DNA from: Cellulophaga sp. 20_2_10
GTDB lineage: Bacteria > Bacteroidota > Bacteroidia > Flavobacteriales > Flavobacteriaceae
DNA: 64,000 nucleotides
Direction: 5' to 3'
Assembly (NCBI RefSeq): GCF_023476645.1
Contig: NZ_JAMCOJ010000001.1
Location: 310,001-374,000, forward strand
The notes beneath the pieces are model-generated. The model was given only the letters and a program-made list of their open reading frames with translations. It was not told the origin of the DNA and searched no databases. Shown here piece after piece: positions 55,209 to 64,000 of the stretch (within the stretch, counting starts at the first letter, position 1; every line of letters begins with the position of its first letter). The translations under genes were made by a program, and so were the position numbers.

Positions 55209-55245
55209 CTAAACAAACTAATCTATCTTATAAAAAAAAATACGA

Positions 55246-56184
55246 TTATCTCCAACTTCTTACATTGTAATTTACATTCTGAGGCTGATTTTTACCGTAA
55301 GCAACACCAACATCTCTAGCTGCTTTAATGTAAGTCTCGTTTAAGTCTAAAACTTTTAACTGGTATTTCCAATCTCTATCGCTTACATCTTTAACTCTAG
55401 CTGCAATTTTAGCATATAAAGACTTTACTTGTGAGTAACAAGAACCTTGTGGTTCTACGCTAGCTAAAATAGCTCCAGCTTCGTTAGCAGCATTTAAATC
55501 TTGATTTGCAGACCATATCGCTGTTGCTTCAGAAAGCTTTTGCTTACAATCTCTATCAATACTCTTTTGGTATAAAACTTTAATTTTAGATTTTACTTTA
55601 TCAAAACAAGTACTCGCTTCAGGAACCGTAGTTAATAAAACCAATGCTTCTTCAAATTGATTCTGAGCTTCTAAAGCTGATGCCTTTTTAAGAATGTTAG
55701 AACAGTTAGCATTATAGTACTCTATAATTTTTGTCTTACCTGCTTCTACAAATTCTAAAACCTGAGCATTTTTAGGCGATAGTCTTTTAATAGCAGACAT
55801 ATACGCTTTGGTCTCATTAGTACCAACACCTTTTAACTCTATAGACTCACTAGCAAATATTGTACCTGCAATGCCATCGCCAATATATAATGTAACATTT
55901 AAATTTAATGCTATTTTTGGTGGTGCAGTTGCTGTAACATCTTTACTTAAAACAGTAACATTAGGTACCAATACAAACCTAGAGTTGTACGGGTTTTCAC
56001 TAATTCCATTTTTAGTAATAATCTGTGCCAATCTATTTACAAGCATTTTTCTTGCAGAAGCTGGTACATTTTCAATTTGTTGTGGTACATAGGTCGCTAA
56101 TGCAATACCGTCTGTATTTATTTTTTCTTGAGCAACCATTGAGCCTGCAACAGAAAATAATAGTATGTATAATAATTTTTTCAT
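55246..56184 (-). CDS. Exported hypothetical protein, CsgG-operon-like organisation
   Basis: A 312-residue protein with a Sec signal peptide ending SMVAQ. The first half is an alpha/beta fold (ARKMLVNRLAQIITKNGIS, FVLVPNVTVLSKDVT) like LpoB/CsgG-type regulator domains. The second half (about 160-300) has helical, TPR-like repeats with several cysteines (NCSNILKKASALEAQNQFEEA). It is last of four exported-protein genes. A role in the envelope is probable, but no known family was confirmed. Confidence 0.7.
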   Translation of the reverse strand: MKKLLYILLFSVAGSMVAQEKINTDGIALATYVPQQIENVPASARKMLVNRLAQIITKNGISENPYNSRFVLVPNVTVLSKDVTATAPPKIALNLNVTLYIGDGIAGTIFASESIELKGVGTNETKAYMSAIKRLSPKNAQVLEFVEAGKTKIIEYYNANCSNILKKASALEAQNQFEEALVLLTTVPEASTCFDKVKSKIKVLYQKSIDRDCKQKLSEATAIWSANQDLNAANEAGAILASVEPQGSCYSQVKSLYAKIAARVKDVSDRDWKYQLKVLDLNETYIKAARDVGVAYGKNQPQNVNYNVRSWR

Positions 56185-56195
56185 AATTCTATGTT

Positions 56196-57155
56196 TTATT
56201 TACCTCCTAATATAATTGTTGCTCTACCTAAACCTTTCATAACAAGTTTGTTCGGAATTCCAAAAGGATCATTTTTTAATTTTTTGCTTAAATCGTTAAC
56301 GAATCTTCTAGCATCTATAGCTCTTCCTTTTTCATTAAAAAGAGGAATTCTAACTTGCTCAAATAAAGCCATATCTGCTGTCATATCTGTAGTGTTAAAT
56401 CTACCTTTAACTGCATTATCTGCTATCCAATCTTCAATAACAATTCCTAACTCTTCGTCATCGTCACCAAATTCAGTTTCTAAATCACCATCCCAATCGT
56501 CCCATTTCTGGATTCTAATGATAATCTCACGTCCGTTTTCAAACATATCATCAAAATGCGTTTGTAAAGAACTAGAGAAATTATCCATATGAGATAATAC
56601 TGCTTCTGAAAGTAAAACTGGTACTTCAGCAGCAAAAGAAGGAGCTCCTGTACCAGAAGCTGTAGCTACTTGCTTGTCTGTATATGCATCTAAACCTTGT
56701 AAATTAAAGTTAATAGACTTTTTAGGTCCCGTTTTATTAATTGTCCAAGTTAACTGCATAATAATATCCGCTTTCGCAACTTTTTTAAGTGCATCTATTG
56801 GACTTTCACTTACACCACTACCAGAATCTTTAGAAGAACGCATGTTGTCTTCTGCTGCATTAGACTCTAATGTTTTAATAGCAGATTCCATATTTTTAAG
56901 AGGAAAACCTCTTTCAGCCATCATACCGTTAATTTGACTAATTACTTGTAATACTTCTGCATTTTCTTGAAAAGCTCTTTTATAATCAGGAATTTTTACA
57001 ATTGTTCCTTGATTATTGTAACTTAACATATATCCGTTTTGATTGCACCAAACATCACTAGGTACAACCATTATGGTTGGTTTCTTTGCCTGAGCAAAAC
57101 TGAATGATACTGCTAGCATTAAAAAACCAACAAGTGCTATAATATTCTTTTTCAT
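56196..57155 (-). CDS. DUF6175 family exported protein
   Basis: A 319-residue protein with a Sec signal peptide (FLMLAVSFSFAQ). KPTIMVVPSDVWCNQNGYM follows, together with KAYKRAFQENAEV-like and MEAERGFPLKNMESAIK-like helices, matching my recollection of DUF6175 in Bacteroidota. An acidic stretch with GDLETEFGDDDEELG lies near residue 225. Its function is unknown. It lies 11 bases before the next gene and 18 bases after the previous one, within the four-gene operon of exported proteins. Confidence 0.75.
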   Translation of the reverse strand: MKKNIIALVGFLMLAVSFSFAQAKKPTIMVVPSDVWCNQNGYMLSYNNQGTIVKIPDYKRAFQENAEVLQVISQINGMMAERGFPLKNMESAIKTLESNAAEDNMRSSKDSGSGVSESPIDALKKVAKADIIMQLTWTINKTGPKKSINFNLQGLDAYTDKQVATASGTGAPSFAAEVPVLLSEAVLSHMDNFSSSLQTHFDDMFENGREIIIRIQKWDDWDGDLETEFGDDDEELGIVIEDWIADNAVKGRFNTTDMTADMALFEQVRIPLFNEKGRAIDARRFVNDLSKKLKNDPFGIPNKLVMKGLGRATIILGGK

Positions 57156-57173
57156 TATTTTATTTTTTTATGA

Positions 57174-57698
57174 TTAAAATCCTGAGCTTAAACCTCTAAT
57201 TATTCCTTTTGCTTCTAATGCTTTTCTTAATTGATCTGTGGAAACATTAACAACCACTCCTATTTTGTATTCTTTTTTGCTAACTTTTAAACGATCACCA
57301 GGTGCTATATTACCATCTGCTGCTGCTGTAACGTATTTTCTAAATTCGCCACCGTCTTTAAAGAAATCTGCAAAAAATACAGCGTGCTCACTCTCTGCTC
57401 CTACGTCTGTAACTAATGGTTTAAACGAAGTACAACCATTACCACCGCCAGAATATCCTTTAAAAACCATACCGTGTACGGCATTTTTCATTGCTTGCTC
57501 AATAGCAAACTTTGGGTTTTTAGAGTACGACCAAACTTTTACAAGTTTAGAGCCTTGCTTTGCAATGCCTTCACATTCCACATCATACCTCCACTGTTTA
57601 GTATCTCTATTTGCTTTTTTACGTTGTGCGTTGGCATTAAAACTAAAGCATACTAGTAGTACTGCTATTACGCCAATTTTTGATATAAATTTATTCAT
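57174..57698 (-). CDS. Exported hypothetical protein
   Basis: A 174-residue protein with a Sec signal peptide ending FNANAQRKK. Its body (VECEGIAKQGSKLVKVWSYS, AMKNAVHGMVFKGYSGG) contains two cysteines far apart (CE in the start and CTSFK) that could pair. The plan resembles DUF4136-like or LPP20-like envelope proteins, but I could not assign a family. It is second of four genes, 10 bases after the first and 18 bases before the DUF6175 gene. Confidence 0.7.
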   Translation of the reverse strand: MNKFISKIGVIAVLLVCFSFNANAQRKKANRDTKQWRYDVECEGIAKQGSKLVKVWSYSKNPKFAIEQAMKNAVHGMVFKGYSGGGNGCTSFKPLVTDVGAESEHAVFFADFFKDGGEFRKYVTAAADGNIAPGDRLKVSKKEYKIGVVVNVSTDQLRKALEAKGIIRGLSSGF

Positions 57699-57708
57699 TG
57701 TATTACGT

Positions 57709-58917
57709 TTAATTAATTTGTCTAATTAACATTCCTGAGTAGTAGTTTTTACCACCTTTAAATAAAGTATACTCTTTTACATCTTTAGGTGCTTCAGTTT
57801 CTTCACCAGCTAAGAAACGGTTGTCCCAGATCTGTTTTTTATCAACTTTAATAATACCTTGTCTTTTGTAAAATGTTTTCCCGTTTTTATCTATAGTTTG
57901 TTCTAAAACTTCGTATTTATCTCCACCTTCAAGACCTTCTTTTAGTCCAATTTTAGCAGCTAAAGGATCACCACTCTGTAAAGGTGTCTTAGTTCTAAAC
58001 ACTTCGTATTTTCTTTGCAATTTTGCAATTACAGCATCAACAGCTTTAACTGTAGCAACTGCAACTAATTGTTCTTCACTTTTTCTGGTAAAGGACGTTG
58101 CTTGTAAATCTGCCCAAGCTATTTCTGTACCAACTAATTCTAATTTAAAAATATCAGATTCTTCAAAAGCAACTTTTCTTGCTTGATCTATGTCTGCATC
58201 ATCATTCCAATAATCATTGTAAAAAATAGCAGCAGTTTCTTCATCCCAAACCAATTTGTATAGGTTAGATGTTGTTTTTATTACATATCCTTTACCTGCA
58301 ACATCAAGGGTTTTTTTTGCTATTTTATTTCCCAAACCGCTATTACCAGTTAAGCTAGATGCAAATCCTAATCCTTCTTTTGCTTTTTCAGCAACTTCTT
58401 CTTTACTTATGTAGTCAAAATCATTAACTACAACAAAAGTTGTTTTAATAAGCTCTTCTCCAGCATCTGCTAATAAAGCCAAACCTCTTTCACTGCTTTT
58501 AGCAATCTTTACGTCTAAGTCTGTAGCGTTATAAGAGCCTCTTTCAGAAATAAGGTCCATATTAAAACCGCCTTGTGCACTTCTATTAAACCATTTAGCT
58601 ACAACTGCTTTTGCAATGTTATTTTTTGAAAAATATTCTTGAATAGCAATTTTTTGAGCCGCCTTGATTTCTTCCTTAGAAGAAGAAGAATCGTAGGTTT
58701 TAGGCATTGTTCTTAAATCGATGTTGTGGTTATTAAACTTTTCCGGAATATCTGCCGAGATAAAAGCTTCTTCAATAACATCTGCATATTTTCTATCTTC
58801 ATCTGTAACCATAACAGTAAACAGAGAGCTTCTTCTATATACTACGTCAGTTTTTTCCTGAGCATAGCTTCCAAAAGTACTTACAGATACCAATAAGCAT
58901 AGTATTGTTTTTTTCAT
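57709..58917 (-). CDS. Exported hypothetical protein
   Basis: A 402-residue protein with a Sec signal peptide ending FGSYAQEK, first gene in the four-gene operon. The middle (about 110-220) has KAVVAKWFNRSAQGGFNMDL and AGEELIKTTFVVVNDFDYIS. The C-terminal quarter ends with a beta-rich KGGKNYYSGMLIRQIN. It has no lipobox, and no known family is recognised. A role with the other three gene products in the periplasm or on the surface is inferred from operon structure. Confidence 0.7.
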   Translation of the reverse strand: MKKTILCLLVSVSTFGSYAQEKTDVVYRRSSLFTVMVTDEDRKYADVIEEAFISADIPEKFNNHNIDLRTMPKTYDSSSSKEEIKAAQKIAIQEYFSKNNIAKAVVAKWFNRSAQGGFNMDLISERGSYNATDLDVKIAKSSERGLALLADAGEELIKTTFVVVNDFDYISKEEVAEKAKEGLGFASSLTGNSGLGNKIAKKTLDVAGKGYVIKTTSNLYKLVWDEETAAIFYNDYWNDDADIDQARKVAFEESDIFKLELVGTEIAWADLQATSFTRKSEEQLVAVATVKAVDAVIAKLQRKYEVFRTKTPLQSGDPLAAKIGLKEGLEGGDKYEVLEQTIDKNGKTFYKRQGIIKVDKKQIWDNRFLAGEETEAPKDVKEYTLFKGGKNYYSGMLIRQIN

Positions 58918-59130
58918 AGGTAATTATTTAAATTAATAGTTTGTTGTTTAAAGCATTTCTATATGGTGTAAATATAGAATGGAGGGTCAAAAGATTAATA
59001 GACGTATATATATTCGTATCTATTTAATCTTTATTCGTAATGCTTTTAAACTTTTTAAATAATTGAAGTGAAGTATTGTAATCTTAGGGTAGTATAATTT
59101 GGGGTATTGTAGGTGAGGTATATAAAAATA

Positions 59131-59160
59131 AAAAGCCCATCAATAAATTGATGGGCTTTT
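59131..59160. terminator. Terminator after the cold-shock gene
   Basis: Perfect 14-bp stem (59131-59144 with 59147-59160), a GCCCATCAAT-type hairpin, 20 bases after the minus-strand stop. Confidence 0.85.
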
Positions 59161-59180
59161 AAAAAACTTGAAATATATAA

Positions 59181-59372
59181 TTAGATAACTTTTACGTTTA
59201 CTGCATTTAATCCTTTGTTTCCTTCTTGTAAATCAAATTCAACTTCGTCACCTTCGCGAATCTCATCTACTAATCCTGAAATGTGTACAAAATGATCTTT
59301 GTCTACTCCTTCTTCAGTTATAAATCCGAATCCTTTTGTGTCGTTGAAAAATTTTACTGTTCCTTTACTCAT
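59181..59372 (-). CDS. Cold shock protein
   Basis: Single-stranded nucleic-acid-binding chaperone of the CspA family, 63 residues starting MSKGTVKFF. The RNP1 motif is KGFGFIT and RNP2 is HFVHISG, both complete. The frame continues upstream to 59435, but the conserved start at 59372 fits the family length exactly, so the longer start is rejected. A recognisable promoter and a short leader precede it, and a terminator follows. Confidence 0.95.
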   Translation of the reverse strand: MSKGTVKFFNDTKGFGFITEEGVDKDHFVHISGLVDEIREGDEVEFDLQEGNKGLNAVNVKVI

Positions 59373-59408
59373 AATAATATTGTAATTAATAATTTGATAA
59401 TATGTTTG

Positions 59409-59435
59409 CAAAGATAATGCCAAATAAACTAACAA
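59409..59435 (-). promoter_or_regulatory. Bacteroidota-type promoter of the cold-shock gene
   Basis: On the minus strand TTG (59433-59435) and TATCTTTG (59409-59416) are 16 bases apart, matching the TTG / TAnnTTTG pattern. This gives a leader of about 30 bases before the ATG at 59372. Confidence 0.65.
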
Positions 59436-59570
59436 GACTACATAATAGTTAATAAAATAGAAAATAAAATGCTTTTATTTTTTAAACCCCTGCAAATCAA
59501 TTGTTTAAAGTTATTTAATTTTCGCTTATTGCACTTCTCATTTATATTTAAGCAAAAGAGTATAAACAAG

Positions 59571-60833
59571 TTACATGTCTAACTCCTCATCATAACCAGG
59601 CAACTCCAGCGCTTTTACAGATTGTATTGCATTTCCTGCAATACCTTTAATAGAACCGTACATATCTATAGTATTGGTTACCACCTTATCTATTTGCTTC
59701 TCTCTTTGTTTCCAAATTCGTTGCATAGAACGCTTTTCACTTTCTAAATCAGATTTCATTTGTGTAAACCCTTCAACAATAGCTTCAATCTGCATTCTAA
59801 ATGTAGTACTGGTAAGGTAATCATAAAGCAAATCCATTTTATCGCCTTTGTTCTCTTGGGTCATTATAGCATTGTTTACCTGCACAATGCCTTCTCTTAA
59901 AACAGTACACAATCCTTTAAACTCTTCGTAATTACAAATCCAGATTCCGTCTTTTAAGCCCATTCGGTCCATATCAGACGGCATAACTTCTGTAACTAAA
60001 ACTCCAATATTTGCCCCTCTATCTCTAATGTCTGCTTTAAACTTCTCTATCCAACTTGGCTGAAAATCCTTGGTCCTTTTACTTTCGTAATAAATAGTAC
60101 CGCAGTTCTGCTCTGTTCTAGTATGTACAATTTGTATACAATCTCCGCCTCTAGCTCCTTTTTTAATTTCTTCTATAGTATCTAACGGAAATTGTGATGC
60201 CAGCCACTCCTCTATTGCCAATTCTTGTACTTCTCCTTGCAATTGCATAGAACCTTGCTCTTGCTTACGTTTCATTTCTTCAGTAAGCTTTTTCTGGTCT
60301 TCTAACTGTTTTTGCATTTCTTTAAAACGCAATTCGTTTTTATCTTCTTCAGATTTTTTAATCTTCTCTTTTTCAGAAATAAGAATTTCATTTAATTTTT
60401 TCTGTGCCTCTGCTTCTGCTGCATCCTTAAGCTCTGACTTCTCTCTCTTTAGCTTTTCTATTTCAGCTTTAGATTTGTTTAGTTCTTTTACCTGTTCAGA
60501 TTTTTCATTTAATTCCTTTTGTAAGGCACTAAACTGTTCAGACTGTTCTTCCTTTAATTTTAGCTTTAATTTAGCTTCAATTTCTTTTTTATCTGCTTTA
60601 AGCTGATTTTCTAATCGTTCTTGAAACAATTCATTTTCTTGCCTTTTCTTTTGCTCAAAAACTATTTTCTCTTGTTTCAGTTTCTCTTGCTCTCCTTGAT
60701 ACTTTCTTTTCTCTTCTGCAATTTGAGACTGATATTTTTGTTTTATTTCTTCTTCTAGTTGATGCGATAAAATGTCTTGAACATCTATTGACGTACCACA
60801 ATTAGGGCATTTAATCTGATTTTCGTTCTTCAT
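59571..60833 (-). CDS. DUF2130 domain-containing protein
   Basis: A 420-residue cytoplasmic protein. A CxxC pair (CPNCGTSID) near the start resembles a zinc finger. Residues 30-200 are a long charged coiled coil (KEEQSEQFSALQKELNEKSE). The C-terminal DUF2130 domain has GARGGDCIQIVHTRTEQNCG and YESKRTKDFQPSWIEKFKAD, which resembles a restriction-endonuclease-like fold. Its function is not established. It is a single-gene transcript on the minus strand. Confidence 0.88.
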   Translation of the reverse strand: MKNENQIKCPNCGTSIDVQDILSHQLEEEIKQKYQSQIAEEKRKYQGEQEKLKQEKIVFEQKKRQENELFQERLENQLKADKKEIEAKLKLKLKEEQSEQFSALQKELNEKSEQVKELNKSKAEIEKLKREKSELKDAAEAEAQKKLNEILISEKEKIKKSEEDKNELRFKEMQKQLEDQKKLTEEMKRKQEQGSMQLQGEVQELAIEEWLASQFPLDTIEEIKKGARGGDCIQIVHTRTEQNCGTIYYESKRTKDFQPSWIEKFKADIRDRGANIGVLVTEVMPSDMDRMGLKDGIWICNYEEFKGLCTVLREGIVQVNNAIMTQENKGDKMDLLYDYLTSTTFRMQIEAIVEGFTQMKSDLESEKRSMQRIWKQREKQIDKVVTNTIDMYGSIKGIAGNAIQSVKALELPGYDEELDM

Positions 60834-61028
60834 ATTATGGAGTTCTATTCTGCTTGAAAAAGTGCAACTTATTACTATGTAGTAAAACTATAAAATACTT
60901 TTCTTAAATATATTTATATGTCCACAAAATATTTAAAATAAATTATAACACTATTTAAAGTAAGACTATAAAGATACCAACTTTAATACCATTTAGATTA
61001 CGGATATCTGTATTCTATACTAAACTAA

Positions 61029-61061
61029 AAACCCAATCTTCTTATTTTGAAGATTGGGTTT
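61029..61061. terminator. Terminator between exported-protein gene and DUF2130 gene
   Basis: Perfect 13-bp stem (61029-61041 with 61049-61061) around a 7-base loop, 35 bases after the stop of the minus-strand gene at 61096. Confidence 0.85.
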
Positions 61062-61095
61062 CTTAAATAACAACAAATACTATTCTAATAGCTTA

Positions 61096-62088
61096 CTATT
61101 CTTGCTTTAAGTATTTTTCAGGGAATAATATACGTGATAAATTCATATATCTAGAATCGAAAAAGAAGCTAGATTTTGTTTTTCCGATAATAATCATCTT
61201 GTAAGGATTTTTATAACTATAAGATTCCGTATTAACTGCTATTTTTATGCTTTCGTTATTTTTATTTTTTATATAAGAAGAATAGCCAATCTTATCTAAA
61301 TAATAATTATTTACTTCAGTAGGTTCTAATTTATAAAGGTTCAAATCCCAATAACCGCCCCAAGAAGACTGAATAGTAAGAACGGGAGTATTTACCTTAG
61401 CTTTATAAATCGTTGATAACTGCTTTACTACGACTTCATCTAAAAACTCATAATTACCATTCTTATTAGGTTGAACTTTAACTTTTTTAATCATTTTATA
61501 AGTGTCGTTATAAAAAGTATAATATCCGTTATTTTTAATTGCTAATCCAACCGGATGCATATCTTTCTCTATCAATTCAAGATTAGACGATCCGTAAGTT
61601 AAATTAGTTAATGGCGTTAGTGCATTACCATTTTTAAAAAGTTTAAACTTATTATTATCTAGATAAAGTTTTAATAAACTATTGGTTTTATCACCATTAA
61701 TGTTGTGCAGTTGAACTTCTCTAGCATAAATATATTTTTCAGAAAGCTCAATGGTATCGTTTGTTTCAAAATTTATTAAAACTGAGTTTTTTTCGTTGGT
61801 GAATAAATAATAATCTTCATTATTTATGTTAATATTTATTATATATTTTCCAGGAGATTTAAATTTTTCTCCCGTTTTTAAATTAAATAAATCTTTACCA
61901 TCAAACTCTGCATAAGTAAAGTCATTAAATAACTTTAGACTTTCATAATTAGGCGCTTCTATTTCATTAGCTAAAGAATCTACAACTCCCCATTTATTTT
62001 GGTGCTGAAATGGCACAATTTTTCTATATTCTTGAGCTTGTGAGCTTATACTAAAAATAAGTACTAATAAGGAAATGTATTTTTTCAT
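61096..62088 (-). CDS. Exported WG-repeat-like protein
   Basis: A 330-residue protein with a Sec signal peptide (LLVLIFSISSQAQE). The start FQHQNKWGVVDSLANEIEAP looks like a WG-repeat unit, but later units are degenerate. The body is beta-rich with LFNDFTYAEFDGKDLFNLK and VSLINFETNDTIE-like stretches. WG-repeat proteins are often surface or toxin-associated; nothing more specific can be said. It lies 80 bases downstream of the lipoprotein gene. Confidence 0.65.
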   Translation of the reverse strand: MKKYISLLVLIFSISSQAQEYRKIVPFQHQNKWGVVDSLANEIEAPNYESLKLFNDFTYAEFDGKDLFNLKTGEKFKSPGKYIINININNEDYYLFTNEKNSVLINFETNDTIELSEKYIYAREVQLHNINGDKTNSLLKLYLDNNKFKLFKNGNALTPLTNLTYGSSNLELIEKDMHPVGLAIKNNGYYTFYNDTYKMIKKVKVQPNKNGNYEFLDEVVVKQLSTIYKAKVNTPVLTIQSSWGGYWDLNLYKLEPTEVNNYYLDKIGYSSYIKNKNNESIKIAVNTESYSYKNPYKMIIIGKTKSSFFFDSRYMNLSRILFPEKYLKQE

Positions 62089-62168
62089 CTTTAATTATTT
62101 TAGGACTCTGGTTAAGAGTGTTTTTATTAGTATTTATAATCGTTTTTTTTCTACGAATAAAAAAAAAG

Positions 62169-63839
62169 CTATTCTTTTTTTAGGCTTTTACTCGGTATTT
62201 CAATTTCAAAGGGAACTTCTGTTGTATAATTATCAGTAGAATATTTCCAATCATAAGGTTTATGCCTAATAATTATTGTTTTAGGTTCAGTTTTAAAATT
62301 TATAATTACGTGGTTCTCTTGATCTGATTCTAATACGTAATACGGTATTGATGTTTCTAAGTCTTCATTTGTAAATGCATATAAAAAGAATTGCCCTGAA
62401 GAGCTATCTACTTTTGCATCTAAAGAATTGGTACGCTTATCATAACGATATGTTTTGGGTAGTTTATCTAATGTATAAACTTTTTCTTCAATTTTTTCTG
62501 TACTTACACTTATTGTGCCACTTACTTTTGTATATAAAATAGTATCGTCTTGCATCTCAAACGTTCTACTTTGTATACTTTCTGGATTTCCTATTAAAAA
62601 ACCATTGTAATAACTATCTGTTCTACCAACTTCTATAGAATCGTTCTCTTCTGTCTTTACATATAGATCTGTTACATAAATTTTATTAAGATTGTCATAA
62701 TTAGAAGGTAAAGAAGTATATAAATTGTATTTATTGTCCTGGTTTAAAGCTACAAAACGCGTTTTTAATTCCTTTTTTATAATAGAATTAGTTAAAAGTT
62801 CTAATTTTTTATATACTGGTTTTTCAATGTATTTATCTTCCTTTAAAACGGTGCTAGCAAGTACTTCATTTGCTACTGGTTTTAAACTTAAGACTTCCTT
62901 TTTTCCCTTATTTGAACGAAGAAAAAAGTTTAACTTATCAATTTTACCCATACCTCTAAGGTTAACAACATACAGGGGATTATATTTGTGGTTTGGATCT
63001 TTACTTTCTTCTTTATACCTATCTCTTAAATTATAATAAGATTGTAATAACTCTGGATAAGGCATATCATTTTTTCTGTACCATAAATAATGTCTAAAAT
63101 CTATAATACTCCCATCACTTTTAATGGTTTTTCCTTTTTCGTCTGCAACACTAATACTTAACCTATCAAAAGTAACTTTTAATGTATCGTTTTTAAACTC
63201 TGTAAAACGACCTTTTTTATTTGGTTTTTTATAATTACCATCACTAAACAAATTGTTTTTATAACCTATTGGTTCTTCTGCAGTGTCTCCTCTGTTTGTA
63301 CGTATGCCATAGGTATAAGAATAATCGTTTGTTTCTGCTGTATTTTCTAATACTAAAGTTGCTGCATCATTTCTTACATCTAATACTGTAATATTTAAGC
63401 CATCTTTTATAAATTTAGTACCAACATCTTCTTTTGTTAAAGAAAACTTATCGTAACTATCTGGTACAAAGACAGAGAATTCTACATATACAGTATCTTC
63501 TACAACATCTTTAAAAACTACTTGGTGTGGGTATTGTAGAGGGTTACTAATGTTAGAATAACTGTAATTTAAGGTAGAGTTATCATCTTTCTTAATAGTA
63601 AAGTTCTGTTGTAATTCTTTTTCTAATTTTTTAATATCAAAAATACTATCATAAAAAACAGGCTCTTCTTCATAAAAACTCTGTAAATCTAAATTATAAT
63701 AGTAATTAGAACCTCCATACCTATTTTCTAGTTCTGCAAACTCTAAAAATACTTTTTGCTGTTCTGTTAGCTCCTTTTTACAAGAAAAAAAAGATGAAAA
63801 AACAACGATTATAGCACTTAAATAAATAAACTTTTTCAT
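62169..63839 (-). CDS. Large lipoprotein of unknown function
   Basis: A 556-residue lipoprotein. The ATG at 63839 (MKKFIYLS) is preferred over one four codons upstream. A signal with the lipobox SSFFSCKK follows. The mature part is beta-rich, with repeated VEFSVFVPDSYDKFSLT-like strands, and has no enzymatic motif. It is probably anchored to the outer membrane or surface. The adjacent gene at 61096 may be co-transcribed (80-base gap). No family is recognised. Confidence 0.75.
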   Translation of the reverse strand: MKKFIYLSAIIVVFSSFFSCKKELTEQQKVFLEFAELENRYGGSNYYYNLDLQSFYEEEPVFYDSIFDIKKLEKELQQNFTIKKDDNSTLNYSYSNISNPLQYPHQVVFKDVVEDTVYVEFSVFVPDSYDKFSLTKEDVGTKFIKDGLNITVLDVRNDAATLVLENTAETNDYSYTYGIRTNRGDTAEEPIGYKNNLFSDGNYKKPNKKGRFTEFKNDTLKVTFDRLSISVADEKGKTIKSDGSIIDFRHYLWYRKNDMPYPELLQSYYNLRDRYKEESKDPNHKYNPLYVVNLRGMGKIDKLNFFLRSNKGKKEVLSLKPVANEVLASTVLKEDKYIEKPVYKKLELLTNSIIKKELKTRFVALNQDNKYNLYTSLPSNYDNLNKIYVTDLYVKTEENDSIEVGRTDSYYNGFLIGNPESIQSRTFEMQDDTILYTKVSGTISVSTEKIEEKVYTLDKLPKTYRYDKRTNSLDAKVDSSSGQFFLYAFTNEDLETSIPYYVLESDQENHVIINFKTEPKTIIIRHKPYDWKYSTDNYTTEVPFEIEIPSKSLKKE

Positions 63840-64000
63840 TCTATGATCCACTTTAATGTGGCAACCAAAAATAGATCAATTTGCGATAGGAAGATATAGT
63901 GCGTATATATTTGAGTAGTCTTGACCTATATTCGTTGTAATTATAATTATAAATTGACGCATAAAAAACAGTAATGCTTATCTTTACAGGCTTAATTACT

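Noticed and set aside
59373-59435. N-terminal extension of the cold-shock protein
   Set aside because: The extra 21 residues are not like the family, the promoter lies inside this stretch, and the conserved start is at 59372.

Overview
The window is AT-rich chromosomal DNA that I assign to a marine member of the Flavobacteriaceae (Bacteroidota). Reasons are the TamB plus lipoprotein TamA-like (TamL) pair, the LolA/LptF pair beside FtsK, a degenerate RibBA, Bacteroidota-type promoters (TTG / TAnnTTTG), many small lipoproteins, and a PL7 alginate lyase. The species cannot be named from sequence alone.

Layout. 1-14.3 kb is core: the end of an NhaC antiporter, a peroxiredoxin-thioredoxin-DUF6952 operon, a (CTTT)18 microsatellite between two facing terminators, catalase with an ankyrin partner, and divergent from these a run tpx-dgkA-ftsK-lolA-lptF-ribB. 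A DegT aminotransferase, a nitroreductase and a TauE transporter follow on the minus strand. From about 14.3 to 25.4 kb lies an accessory island, almost all on the plus strand. It holds small orphan genes: DUF4952, Imm22-like, DUF4259/Imm26-like, WGR-like, a membrane HExxH protein, secreted and membrane proteins, and an alpha/beta hydrolase-ECF sigma-membrane protein operon. Long spacers share a degenerate repeated element. A toxin-like C-terminal tail survives as a gene remnant, and the island ends at the 3' side of tRNA-Ser(UGA). It looks like a store of orphan immunity genes.

25.7-28.1 kb holds a trmH/spoU methyltransferase gene whose first 43 codons are duplicated on either side of an inserted fic gene (130-bp direct repeats, 128/130 identical). 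Five copies of a 14-bp motif lie upstream of fic. An alginate lyase lipoprotein follows. 29.3-38.9 kb is a type I restriction-modification operon (hsdR, RhuM-Fic fusion, four-helix-bundle gene, hsdM, hsdS). Its tail carries two tightly coupled extra genes: a small P-loop NTPase and a beta-helix protein with C-terminal membrane helices. This pair is the best candidate for an undescribed defence add-on.

After 39.3 kb come a lipoprotein flanked by duplicated terminators, a stress cluster (two universal stress proteins, a 3-hydroxyacyl-CoA dehydrogenase, a cysteine-less ArsC/Spx-like protein, small helical proteins), small membrane proteins, a guanine deaminase-like enzyme, tamB-tamL, a four-gene operon of exported proteins including DUF6175, a cold-shock gene, a DUF2130 protein and two exported proteins. 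No rRNA genes, CRISPR array, transposase or integrase were seen.
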